The notes beneath the pieces were generated by a model, which worked only from the letters and a program-made list of their open reading frames with translations, did not search any database and was not told the DNA's origin. Below are positions 1-5,119 of a DNA stretch of 5,119 nt, one piece after another. Made by a program: the position numbers and the translations under genes. Position 1 is the first letter of the stretch. Each line of letters opens with the position of its first letter. The stretch is from Actinomycetota bacterium (GTDB lineage Bacteria > Actinomycetota > Acidimicrobiia > Acidimicrobiales > CADCTF01). Where the stretch lies: NCBI GenBank assembly GCA_019348305.1, contig JAHWJQ010000160.1, positions 1-5,119 on the forward strand, in the 5' to 3' direction.

Positions 1-735
1 TGGTTGGCGGGGGCCGACGGGGGGATCTTCACCTACGGCGACGCCGAGTTCTACGGGTCCACGGGCGGGTTGCGCCTCGACCGCCCGATCGTCGCCATGG
101 CGGCACCGTCGCACGGGCGGGGCTACTGGCTGGTGGGTGGTGACGGCGGCATCTTCAGCTTCGGCGACGTCGGCTTCCACGGCTCGACCGGCGACCGGCG
201 CCTCAACCGTCCCATCGTGGGGATGGCGGCCACCCCGTCGGGCAACGGGTACTGGCTCGTGGCCAGCGACGGCGGCATCTTCAGCTTCGGCGACGCCGGC
301 TTCCACGGCTCGACCGGTGACATCGTTCTCAACCAGCCCATCGTCGGCATGGCGGCCACGCCTACCGGCTCGGGGTACTGGCTGGTGGCGCGCGACGGCG
401 GAGTCTTCGGCTTCGGCGACGCCGGCTTCTACGGCTCCACCGGTGACATCAAGCTGAACCAGCCGGTCGTGACCATGGCGGCCACCCCGTCCGGGCGAGG
501 GTACTGGCTGGCCGCCGCCGACGGGGGGATGTTCAGCTTCGGCGACGCCGAGTTCCTCGGCTCGACCGGCGCCATCAAGCTCAACCGCCCGATCGTGGGC
601 ATGACGCCCACCGGCCTCGGGAACGGCTACTGGCTCGTGGCCAGCGACGGCGGGGTCTTCGCCTTCGGCGACGCCGCCTTCTACGGCTCGGCCGGCGGGC
701 TGCAGCTGGCATCGCCGGTGGTGGCGATGGCGCCC
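1..735 (+). repeat. Six in-frame 126-bp tandem repeats coding 42-residue propeller-like units
   Basis: The GYW codons recur at exactly 126-base steps: 121, 247, 373, 499 and 625. A partial unit precedes them (1-120) and the last unit ends near 735 at MAPRPKQ. Each unit reads GYWLV-x-x-DGG-hydrophobic-F-x-FGDA-x-F-x-GS-T/A-G, then a variable strand and P-I/V-V-x-MA. Units 2 and 3 are almost identical at the base level (49 of 50 bases, 142-191 against 268-317), which suggests recent duplication or gene conversion. More units probably lie upstream of the window. This repeat style is familiar from exported proteins of Acidimicrobiia-like actinobacteria. The blade-like fold is inferred. Confidence 0.9.
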
Positions 736-1695
736 CGTCCCAAACAGGACCGGGTGGGTTCGGCCATCTTCTACTACCCCTGGTACGGCAACCCCACCGT
801 CGATTCCAGGTGGTTCCACTGGGACAACGTCGGCCACAACCCGCCGGAGGACATCGCCGCCAGCTTCTATCCCGTGCGGGGGCCCTACAGCACCAACTCC
901 CCTGCCCTGCTCGACGAGCACATGGCCGACATCGCCGCGGCCGGGGTGGAGACGGTGGTCAGCTCCTGGTGGGGGCCGCGGTCGTTCGAGGACCGGGCCC
1001 TCGCCGGCGTGGTCGCCGCGGCGGGGCGCCACGGCCTGAAGGTGGCCGTTCACGTCGAGCCGTACTCGGGCCGCACCCCCGACACGGTGCAGCGCGACGC
1101 CCTGGACCTGTCGCGGCGCTTCGGCATCACCGAGTTCTGGATCTACGCGTCCGACGGACCACCGCCCGAGTCGTGGCAGGTGCTCACCACCGTCCTGGGT
1201 GACTTCACCTTCTGGGCCCAGGGCCACCTGCCCACGAACGGGCTGCGGGGGCTGTTCCAGAACTACGCCGCCATCGCCGGCTTCGACGGCGTCTACACCT
1301 ACGACCCCGTCCGCTTCACGCCGGAGAACCTCGAGCGATTCTGCCTCCTGGCCAGGCTGAAGGGGCTGGACTGCTCGCCGTCGGTGTCGCCGGGATACGA
1401 CGGCACCCGCGGCGTACCCGACACCACCGTCGTCGATCGCCGCAGCGGTGAGCGCTACGACGAGTACTGGACGGGCGCGTTCCTGGCCGGCGCCGACGTC
1501 ATCTCGGTCACCAGCTACAACGAGTGGCACGAGGGCACGCAGGTCGAACCGGCCCGGGCCGGCGTCTGTCTCAGCGGCTCCAGCCGCGTCTACTGCTACA
1601 GCTCCTACGAGGGGGCCTACGGCGCCCGCGGCGGGGCGGCCGAGGGTGCCTACCTGGCCCGCACCCGATTCTGGACCGACGCGCTGCGGCGCTAG
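1..1695 (+). CDS. Propeller-repeat protein with C-terminal GH99-like glycosidase domain (5' end missing)
   Basis: The frame is open from the first base. The TTG at position 4 is not a start, because it lies inside a repeat (W-L-A-G-A-D-G-G). About 564 residues are visible. Residues 1-245 are six 42-residue repeats with GYWLV, DGG, FGDA and GSTG cores, which probably fold as a beta-propeller-like module. From about residue 253 a catalytic domain begins ([11 protein letters not shown]). It contains SSWWGP, HVEPY (353 is Glu) and, near the end, [13 protein letters not shown]. The two glutamates of EWHE (508 and 511, window numbering) correspond to the GH99 catalytic pair (E333/E336 in the Bacteroides enzyme, E404/E407 in human MANEA). 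The family cleaves internal alpha-mannosidic bonds, in bacteria usually endo-alpha-1,2-mannan. The C-terminal YLARTRFW segment is also typical. Secretion is inferred, because the signal peptide would lie upstream. The true substrate is unknown, and the repeats could serve binding or surface attachment. Confidence 0.88.
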   Translation, partial: [564 protein letters not shown]

Positions 1696-1783
1696 CGCGA
1701 GCGGGCGCTCGAGCTTCTGGGGTCGTTCACGCACCGCAGAGGTGCGAGGACATCCCCAGAACCGGTTGGGGGGTTGGCGCCGG

Positions 1784-1803
1784 TGCCGGTTCCCGGCATT
1801 TTT
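1784..1803 (+). terminator. Intrinsic terminator of the GH99 gene
   Basis: TGCCGG (1784-1789) pairs perfectly with CCGGCA (1793-1798) around a three-base TTC loop and is followed at once by five T (1799-1803). Two extra G-T wobble pairs could lengthen the stem. A larger alternative stem, GAACCGG (1759-1765) with CCGGTTC (1786-1792), uses overlapping bases. The site is about 90 bases after the GH99 stop and before the next gene, as expected for a terminator. Confidence 0.55.
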
Positions 1804-1824
1804 GTCGCACCCTCAGGGAACAAT
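1802..1824 (+). promoter_or_regulatory. Promoter resembling the RecA-independent DNA-damage (PafBC-type) motif, with leaderless start
   Basis: TTGTCG-CAC (1802-1810), eight bases, then AACAAT (1819-1824). This matches the spacing of the mycobacterial motif tTGTCRgtg-N8-TAnnnT; the CAC departs from gtg and the first -10 base is A rather than T. The ATG at 1832 lies seven bases after the -10 hexamer, so transcription could begin at or just before the start codon. The TTG overlaps the T-tract of the preceding terminator. A similar site stands at 3443-3465. Confidence 0.45.
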
Positions 1825-1831
1825 TCCGGAC

Positions 1832-1990
1832 ATGGAACGACAGCTTGCGCTGATCGAGGAGCAGGGCTCCGACTACCGCCTCGACGACCACACCCGCGAG
1901 GTCGGCCGCCAAGGTGTCGCTGCCGCCCGTGAGACGCTCCGCAAGGCCGCCAAGGAGGCCGCCGAGCGGGATCGCAAGAGCGCCGCCTGA
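1832..1990 (+). CDS. Small charged helical protein, 52 residues, unknown function
   Basis: An ATG at 1832 opens a 52-codon frame ending in TGA at 1988-1990. The protein begins MERQLALIEEQGSDYRLDD and continues with REVGRQGVAAARETLRKA, then a Lys/Arg/Glu/Ala-rich tail. It has no signal peptide, membrane segment or cysteine, and a long amphipathic helix is likely from about residue 20 to the end. I do not recognise a named family, though small proteins of this style (R-L-D-x-x-T-R-x-V-G-R-x-G) look familiar from actinobacterial genomes. The start is supported by the promoter-like sequence ending seven bases before it. There is no convincing Shine-Dalgarno at normal spacing (AGGGAA is 12 bases upstream), which fits a leaderless message. 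It is flanked by a terminator upstream and a convergent gene downstream, so it is probably monocistronic. A role in stress or the DNA-damage response is only suggested by the promoter. Confidence 0.7.
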   Translation: MERQLALIEEQGSDYRLDDHTREVGRQGVAAARETLRKAAKEAAERDRKSAA

Positions 1991-2036
1991 GGGCCCGGGG
2001 GCGGAGCGCAGGCCGGCGCCGGTGCGGGGCGGTGGG

Positions 2037-3035
2037 TCAGGCGGGGGCCGCCACCAGCTCCTTCACCGCCGCCTCGAGCGCCGCGTCGCTCACCACGTTG
2101 TCGAAGCGCTGGCGCACGATGCCGTCGCCGCCGACCAGGAAGACCCACGGCTCCTGGGTGTCGCCCCGCCCCTTGGGCTTGATCCACTCCGCCGCCGCCG
2201 GGTTCACGATCTTCTTCTCGAAGTCCTGCCACACCTCCAGGTGCACGAAGGCGGCCTGGTCCCCGTACCTTTCGGCCAGGGCCGCCACTGAGTCGGTGAC
2301 GGGCCCGCAGAACTGGCTCACGCAGTACACCGGCGTGGAGACCACGACCACGGTCGGCCGCCCAGCGGCGAGGGCGGCGGCCACCGACGTGGAATGCAGG
2401 GCGGTGTCGGGTATGGCCTCGCCGCCGCGGGCCCTGGAGTCGATGGCCGCAGGGTCGACGCCGGCGGCGCCCGCCACCGGATTGTCGGTACGGGGCGCGG
2501 GCTGACCCGGGAACGGCAACTGGGGCTCGGCGTACACCTCGAAGGAAGCCTTGGCGCTGACCGTGCGACCCCCGATGGGCGCCCTGACGTCGACTCCCCA
2601 GAAGCCGGGGGTGTCGAAGCGCACCGGCTCGGCCGCATACACCCCCACCCCCTCTGACGGCTTCACCTCGCGGGGGCCGGGCGCGGCCGGGTCGAACCGG
2701 GCCCCGGGCACGGGCAGGAAACTGGCCTGGGCCGAGCCGCGGGCCTGAGGAGGGTCGACGGGACGCTCCCGGGTACCCAGGTAGAAGAACCGCATCTCGA
2801 CGAGGCCGAAGCTCACCACCGTGCCGGTCCCGTTGCCCGACAGGCCGGCGAGGAACCGCTGGTCCGGCCCGGCCACCAGCTCGAAGCTGGCCACCTGGGC
2901 CACGAACCCGCTGTCGTCGCCGGCGCCGGCGCCCGCCTCGCCCCCGCCTGGCCCCGACCCGCCCCCGCAGGCGGCGACGGCCAGAGCCACGAGCGCGGCA
3001 GCGAACGCGAACACACGGCGACGGCGATGCGGCAC
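2037..3035 (-). CDS. Lipoprotein with N-terminal beta-rich domain and C-terminal thioredoxin-like domain
   Basis: 332 residues from a GTG start at 3035. A stretch of arginines (4-7), a hydrophobic core and V-A-A-C give a lipoprotein signal with Cys23 as the lipidated residue. A Gly/Ala/Ser linker follows (24-42). Residues 43-170 look beta-rich (VSFGLVEMRFFYLG, FWGVDV, ASFEVY) and could be an immunoglobulin-like or FixH/YtkA-like sandwich; this assignment is inferred. Residues 205-332 resemble thioredoxin: a strand VVVVSTPVY, the pair C238-x4-C243 followed by GP, a strand AAFVHLEVW, and EPW at 295-297 with Pro296 in the cis-proline position before VFLVGGDGIV. The cysteines are separated by four residues instead of the usual two, so redox or metal chemistry may differ from ordinary thioredoxins. 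The start lies 14 bases after the upstream lipoprotein stop, with a weak GGCGAG ribosome site nine bases before the GTG. It acts on the outer face of the membrane; its partner and substrate are unknown. Confidence 0.85.
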   Translation of the reverse strand: MPHRRRRVFAFAAALVALAVAACGGGSGPGGGEAGAGAGDDSGFVAQVASFELVAGPDQRFLAGLSGNGTGTVVSFGLVEMRFFYLGTRERPVDPPQARGSAQASFLPVPGARFDPAAPGPREVKPSEGVGVYAAEPVRFDTPGFWGVDVRAPIGGRTVSAKASFEVYAEPQLPFPGQPAPRTDNPVAGAAGVDPAAIDSRARGGEAIPDTALHSTSVAAALAAGRPTVVVVSTPVYCVSQFCGPVTDSVAALAERYGDQAAFVHLEVWQDFEKKIVNPAAAEWIKPKGRGDTQEPWVFLVGGDGIVRQRFDNVVSDAALEAAVKELVAAPA

Positions 3036-3049
3036 CGCCGCAGTCTCGC

Positions 3050-3433
3050 CTATGGCGAACAGCTAGGAGGGGGCACCGCCCCGGTGGCTTCGATGGCCCG
3101 GCGCACGGCGACGGACAGATCCACGAGCTCCTGGCTGGGTGGTGCACCCGGGGTGCGGAACCCGGCCTCCGCTCGCTGCTTGGCCTCCAACAGAGCGGCG
3201 CCCGCCCCGCGGTCGCTGTCTTGCACCGCCCCGGCAAGCTCGTGGAGCCCTCCGTGGACGTCGGTGAAGGCCCGCTGCGCCCCGCCTTGGTCGCCGCCGC
3301 GGGCGGCCGCCGCCGCGGCACAGACACCTTGGTGGACGGCGGCGAAGCGGTCCGCGGGCCCCTCGGCGCCTCGGCTGCTGCAGGCCCCGGCAAGTGCCAG
3401 GACCGTCGTGACCAAGAGCGACAGGCGGCGCAC
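3050..3433 (-). CDS. Small helical lipoprotein, unknown function
   Basis: 127 residues from GTG at 3433; an in-frame TGA at 3446-3448 leaves this as the most upstream possible start. Residues 1-18 (RRLSLLVTTVLALAGAC) form a lipoprotein signal with Cys18 as the lipid anchor. The mature part is mostly alpha-helical: C38 followed by an alanine run, a segment F-T-D-V-H60-G-G-L-H64-E-L-A, then D-R-G-A-G-A-A-L-L-E-A-K-Q-R-A-E, and a final helix ELVDLSVAVRRAIEA. The HxxxH pair on one helix could bind metal, but this is speculation. I do not recognise a named family. It is first in a two-gene operon with the thioredoxin-like lipoprotein 14 bases downstream, so the two probably work together at the membrane surface. 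It diverges from the nuclease gene across a 38-base gap. Confidence 0.78.
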   Translation of the reverse strand: MRRLSLLVTTVLALAGACSSRGAEGPADRFAAVHQGVCAAAAAARGGDQGGAQRAFTDVHGGLHELAGAVQDSDRGAGAALLEAKQRAEAGFRTPGAPPSQELVDLSVAVRRAIEATGAVPPPSCSP

Positions 3434-3439
3434 CGCCGT

Positions 3440-3445
3440 ACCCTG
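3440..3445 (-). promoter_or_regulatory. Possible leaderless -10 element for the lipoprotein operon
   Basis: Read on the minus strand the hexamer is CAGGGT, which fits the loose actinobacterial xAnnnT -10 pattern and ends six bases before the GTG at 3433. No good -35 at normal spacing is visible. It overlaps the TGTCA box of the divergent promoter, so the two promoters would compete. Confidence 0.25.
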
Positions 3446-3465
3446 TCACAGCGGGCGGGGACAAT
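3443..3465 (+). promoter_or_regulatory. Second PafBC-type promoter-like site, before the nuclease gene
   Basis: CTGTCA-CAG (3443-3451), eight bases, then GACAAT (3460-3465), with the GTG start at 3472 six bases later. The offset from TGTC to ACAAT is 17 bases, exactly as at 1803 and 1820. It fits tTGTCRnnn-N8-xAnnnT with mismatches at the first base of each element. TGTC and GACA also form a dyad with a 12-base spacer (3444-3463). Confidence 0.4.
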
Positions 3466-3471
3466 GGCCCG

Positions 3472-4017
3472 GTGCCGTCCCGCCGCCTCGACGCCGCGCC
3501 GCTCCTCGCCGGGGTCGTGGCCACCGCTGTGTTGGCTGGCGGGTGCGGCTCGGCCCGCCCCTCGACTCCCTCGCCACCGGGAACGGCGACCGTCGTCCGG
3601 GTGGTCGACGGCGACACGGTGCGGGTGAGGCTGGGCGGCACCGAGGAGGCGGTGCGGCTCATCGGCATCGACACCCCCGAGACCCACGGCCGGGGCGGGT
3701 TGCGCGAGTGCTTCGGCCAGGAGGCCGCCCGCCGCACCGAGGAGTTGCTCCCCAAGGGCACCCGGGTGCGGGTCGTCCGCGACGTCGAGGCCCGCGACCG
3801 CTACCGCCGGCTCCTGGCCTACGTCTACCGCGAGGACGACGGCGCGTTCGTGAACCTGGTCCTGGCCCGCGAGGGCTACGCGGCGCCGCTCACCATTCCT
3901 CCCAACGTCGCCCACGCCGAGGAGATCGTTGCTGCTGCTGCCGGCGCCCGCCAGGAGTCCCTCGGCCTGTGGGGACGCTGCGGTGACGCGGACCGGCCCG
4001 TAGGCTCCGGTCGGTGA
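3472..4017 (+). CDS. Staphylococcal-nuclease-like (thermonuclease) lipoprotein
   Basis: 181 residues from GTG at 3472. Residues 1-25 give an export signal ending L-A-G-G-C, so Cys25 is probably lipid-anchored, with a Ser/Pro linker to about residue 37. The nuclease domain (38-170) has VVDGDTVRV (Asp46, Asp48), RLIGIDTPE (Arg62, Asp67, Thr68, Glu70) and DRYRRLLAYVY with Arg113. These correspond to Asp21, Arg35, Asp40, Thr41, Glu43 and Arg87 of the Staphylococcus aureus enzyme, so the calcium-dependent phosphodiesterase site looks complete. The family cleaves DNA and RNA. Cys80 and Cys170 could form a disulfide, fitting an extracellular place. The start follows a -10-like GACAAT by six bases, with no Shine-Dalgarno, suggesting a leaderless message. 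The stop overlaps the next gene's start (GTGA). Nutrient scavenging or extracellular DNA turnover is likely. Whether the promoter makes it damage-inducible is open. Confidence 0.9.
   Translation: MPSRRLDAAPLLAGVVATAVLAGGCGSARPSTPSPPGTATVVRVVDGDTVRVRLGGTEEAVRLIGIDTPETHGRGGLRECFGQEAARRTEELLPKGTRVRVVRDVEARDRYRRLLAYVYREDDGAFVNLVLAREGYAAPLTIPPNVAHAEEIVAAAAGARQESLGLWGRCGDADRPVGSGR
4001..4006 (+). promoter_or_regulatory. Possible leaderless -10 element inside the nuclease gene's 3' end
   Basis: TAGGCT fits the actinobacterial TAnnnT -10 pattern well and ends seven bases before the GTG at 4014. It would allow the deacetylase to be made independently of the nuclease. No clear -35 is seen at 17-18 bases, so the evidence is the hexamer and its distance alone. 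Confidence 0.4.
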
Positions 4018-4850
4018 CATCGCTGGCCGAGAAGCTCGGGTACGCCCCCGACGCCAAGTTGTTGATCATCAACTGCGACGACCTGGGCTCGAGCCACGCT
4101 GCCAACGTCGGGATCTACGAGGCCCTCCGGGCCGGCATCGCAACGAGCGCGTCGTTGATGGTCCCCTGCCCGTGGGCGCGGGAGGCCGCCAGTCGTTACC
4201 GGGGCGAGGACGTCGGTGTCCATCTGACCCTCAACGCCGAGTACGACCTCTACCGCTGGGGCCCCATCACCCACGCCCCCTCGCTCCTCGACGGCGACGG
4301 CGGGTTCCCCCGCACGGTGGAGGACGTGTGGGACCACGCCGACCTCGACGAGGTCCGCCGGGAGCTGCGAGCGCAGGTCGAGCGCGCCATCTACTGGGGC
4401 TTCGACGTGAGCCACCTGGATTCCCACATGGGGACCCTCCAGCTGCGCCCGGAGTTCTTCGACGTCTACCTCGAGCTGGCGGTCGAGTTCAGCCTCCCCC
4501 TGCGCCTGAGCGACGCCTCCAGCGAGCAGGCCATCGGCTTTCCCTTCCGCCGGCTGGCCGCCGAAGAGGGCGTGGTCGCCCCCGACCACCTCGTCCACGT
4601 GCGAGGCGTGGGCAGCCGGCGCTCACTCGAGCGGGCCCTGCTCGATCTGCGACCGGGAGTGACCGAGGTCTACGTCCACCCCGCCATCGACACCGCCGAG
4701 GTGCGGGCGCTGGCGCCCGACTGGGCGGCCCGAGTCGACGATTACGAGCTGGTCGCCAACGACCACTCCGTCGCCGCGCTGGTGGAGCGGGTGGGGGCGT
4801 CACTGGTGGGCTACCGGGAGTTGCGGGACCTCATGCGCTGCGCCGCCTGA
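4014..4850 (+). CDS. YdjC/ChbG-family carbohydrate deacetylase
   Basis: 278 residues from GTG at 4014, close to the usual family length (about 250-300). Key motifs are in order: IINCDDLG (Asp22, Asp23) after the first strand, VGVHLTL (His70), HLDSHMG (His134, His138) and VYVHPA (His222). In the family an aspartate of the DD pair and two histidines hold the divalent metal, and the protein removes N-acetyl groups from oligosaccharides such as chitobiose. No signal peptide is present, so it is cytoplasmic and probably acts on imported or biosynthetic sugars. The true substrate cannot be told from sequence; HpnK-type relatives act near hopanoid genes, but none are seen here. The four-base GTGA overlap with the nuclease stop suggests translational coupling, while TAGGCT at 4001 could drive it separately. 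It ends 15 bases from a convergent gene. Confidence 0.9.
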   Translation: MTSLAEKLGYAPDAKLLIINCDDLGSSHAANVGIYEALRAGIATSASLMVPCPWAREAASRYRGEDVGVHLTLNAEYDLYRWGPITHAPSLLDGDGGFPRTVEDVWDHADLDEVRRELRAQVERAIYWGFDVSHLDSHMGTLQLRPEFFDVYLELAVEFSLPLRLSDASSEQAIGFPFRRLAAEEGVVAPDHLVHVRGVGSRRSLERALLDLRPGVTEVYVHPAIDTAEVRALAPDWAARVDDYELVANDHSVAALVERVGASLVGYRELRDLMRCAA

Positions 4851-4865
4851 TCAGCCAGCGCCGGC

Positions 4866-5119
4866 TCAGCGGGGTGGCACCCAGCCGGCCACCACTGCGG
4901 CGCCGGTGGGCTGGGGGGCGCCGCCGTCACGCTCTACGGTGATGGCCAGGTTCTCGTAGCGCCCGGCAGAGGCGAACTGCATGCGCTTGGGTTCCGCCCC
5001 CAGCACCCCGAGGGACACCTTGACATCGCCCTGCTGGCCCCACAACTGGTAGGTCTGGCCGGGCGGGAGCTTGGGCAGCGAGTGCTGGACGAGAAAACCT
5101 CCATCCTCGGCCAGCAGCA
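4866..5119 (-). CDS. RskA-like anti-sigma factor, C-terminal domain (5' end missing)
   Basis: Reading the minus strand from 5117 gives 83 residues without a stop before TGA at 4866-4868. The frame has no upstream start in the window. The protein reads LLLAEDGGFLVQHSLPKLPPGQTYQLWG, then VSLGVLGA, AITVERDGGAPQPTG and ends VVAGWVPPR. These are hallmarks of the RskA C-terminal domain: LPPG-x-TYQLW, a SLG strand, and the V-T-V/E-x-x-GG-x-PQPTG hairpin. In the family this domain sits outside the membrane, and an N-terminal zinc-finger-like domain in the cytoplasm holds an ECF sigma factor (SigK type). The membrane helix, the N-terminal domain and any sigma factor gene would lie beyond 5119. The common G-R-T-Y-Q-L-W-x-I region is slightly divergent (WGQQGDVK), but the identification is firm. 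Confidence 0.85.
   Translation of the reverse strand, partial: LLAEDGGFLVQHSLPKLPPGQTYQLWGQQGDVKVSLGVLGAEPKRMQFASAGRYENLAITVERDGGAPQPTGAAVVAGWVPPR

Noticed and set aside
4..6. TTG as start of the GH99 gene
   Set aside because: It is the leucine of a W-L repeat core, and the frame is open to the window edge, so the true start is upstream.
1698..1711. CGAGCG-GG-CGCTCG hairpin just after the GH99 stop
   Set aside because: The loop is only two bases and no T-tract follows; the structure at 1784-1803 is a much better terminator.
1448..1831. Upstream extension of the 52-residue protein into a 180-codon frame
   Set aside because: The extra part overlaps the GH99 domain out of frame, crosses a terminator and a promoter-like site, and has shadow-type composition; the ATG at 1832 is a better start.
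1991..2036. GC-rich palindromes (GGGCCC, CCGGCGCCGG at 2013-2022) between convergent genes
   Set aside because: No T-tract on either strand; such palindromes are expected by chance at this GC content.
3027..3986. 319-codon plus-strand frame
   Set aside because: It is antisense to the small lipoprotein and out of frame with the nuclease, whose catalytic motifs are intact; the product is Arg/Pro-rich without domain signals.
1873..4020. 715-codon open frame on the minus strand
   Set aside because: It runs antisense or out of frame across six confident genes, is Arg/Gly/Ala-rich low-complexity sequence, and is a usual by-product of very high GC content.
4847..4866. CTGATCAG palindrome and a four-pair AGCC/GGCT stem between convergent stops
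   Set aside because: Too short and without a T-tract, so not a supportable terminator.
4172..4942. 256-codon plus-strand frame
   Set aside because: It is the +1 shadow of the deacetylase and runs into the anti-sigma gene; its sequence is Arg/Pro/Gly low complexity.

Overview
The window is very GC-rich and tightly packed. It uses GTG starts freely, has start sites lying 6-7 bases after -10-like hexamers (leaderless style), and encodes an RskA-type anti-sigma domain and several lipoproteins. Together with the 42-residue '[24 protein letters not shown]'-type repeats, this points to a high-GC actinobacterium, most likely an Acidimicrobiia-like lineage. The lineage is inferred from gene style, not measured.

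Layout, left to right. (1) Positions 1-1695, plus strand: the 3' part of a large, presumably exported protein with six visible propeller-like repeats followed by a GH99-type (endo-alpha-mannosidase/mannanase) catalytic domain. (2) Positions 1696-1831: a gap with a good intrinsic terminator whose T-tract runs straight into a promoter resembling the mycobacterial RecA-independent DNA-damage (PafBC) type. (3) Positions 1832-1990, plus: a 52-residue charged helical protein. (4) Positions 2037-3433, minus: a two-gene lipoprotein operon, transcribed as a small helical lipoprotein and then a two-domain lipoprotein ending in a thioredoxin-like fold with a CX4C motif. (5) A 38-base divergent gap (3434-3471) with a second promoter of the same TGTCR-type layout. 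(6) Positions 3472-4850, plus: a secreted or lipid-anchored staphylococcal-nuclease-like protein, overlapping by four bases (GTGA) a YdjC/ChbG-family carbohydrate deacetylase that also has its own possible leaderless promoter. (7) Positions 4866-5119, minus, running off the window: the C-terminal domain of an RskA-like anti-sigma factor.

The genes do not form one evident pathway. Most products act at or outside the cell surface: the GH99 enzyme, two lipoproteins, the nuclease and the anti-sigma factor. The most interesting signal is regulatory. Two separate plus-strand genes, the 52-residue protein and the nuclease, sit behind promoter-like sequences sharing TGTCR and ACAAT elements at the same 17-base offset, which matches the published layout of the RecA-independent DNA-damage promoter. 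I see no CRISPR array, tRNA, rRNA, insertion sequence or obvious new multi-gene defence system.
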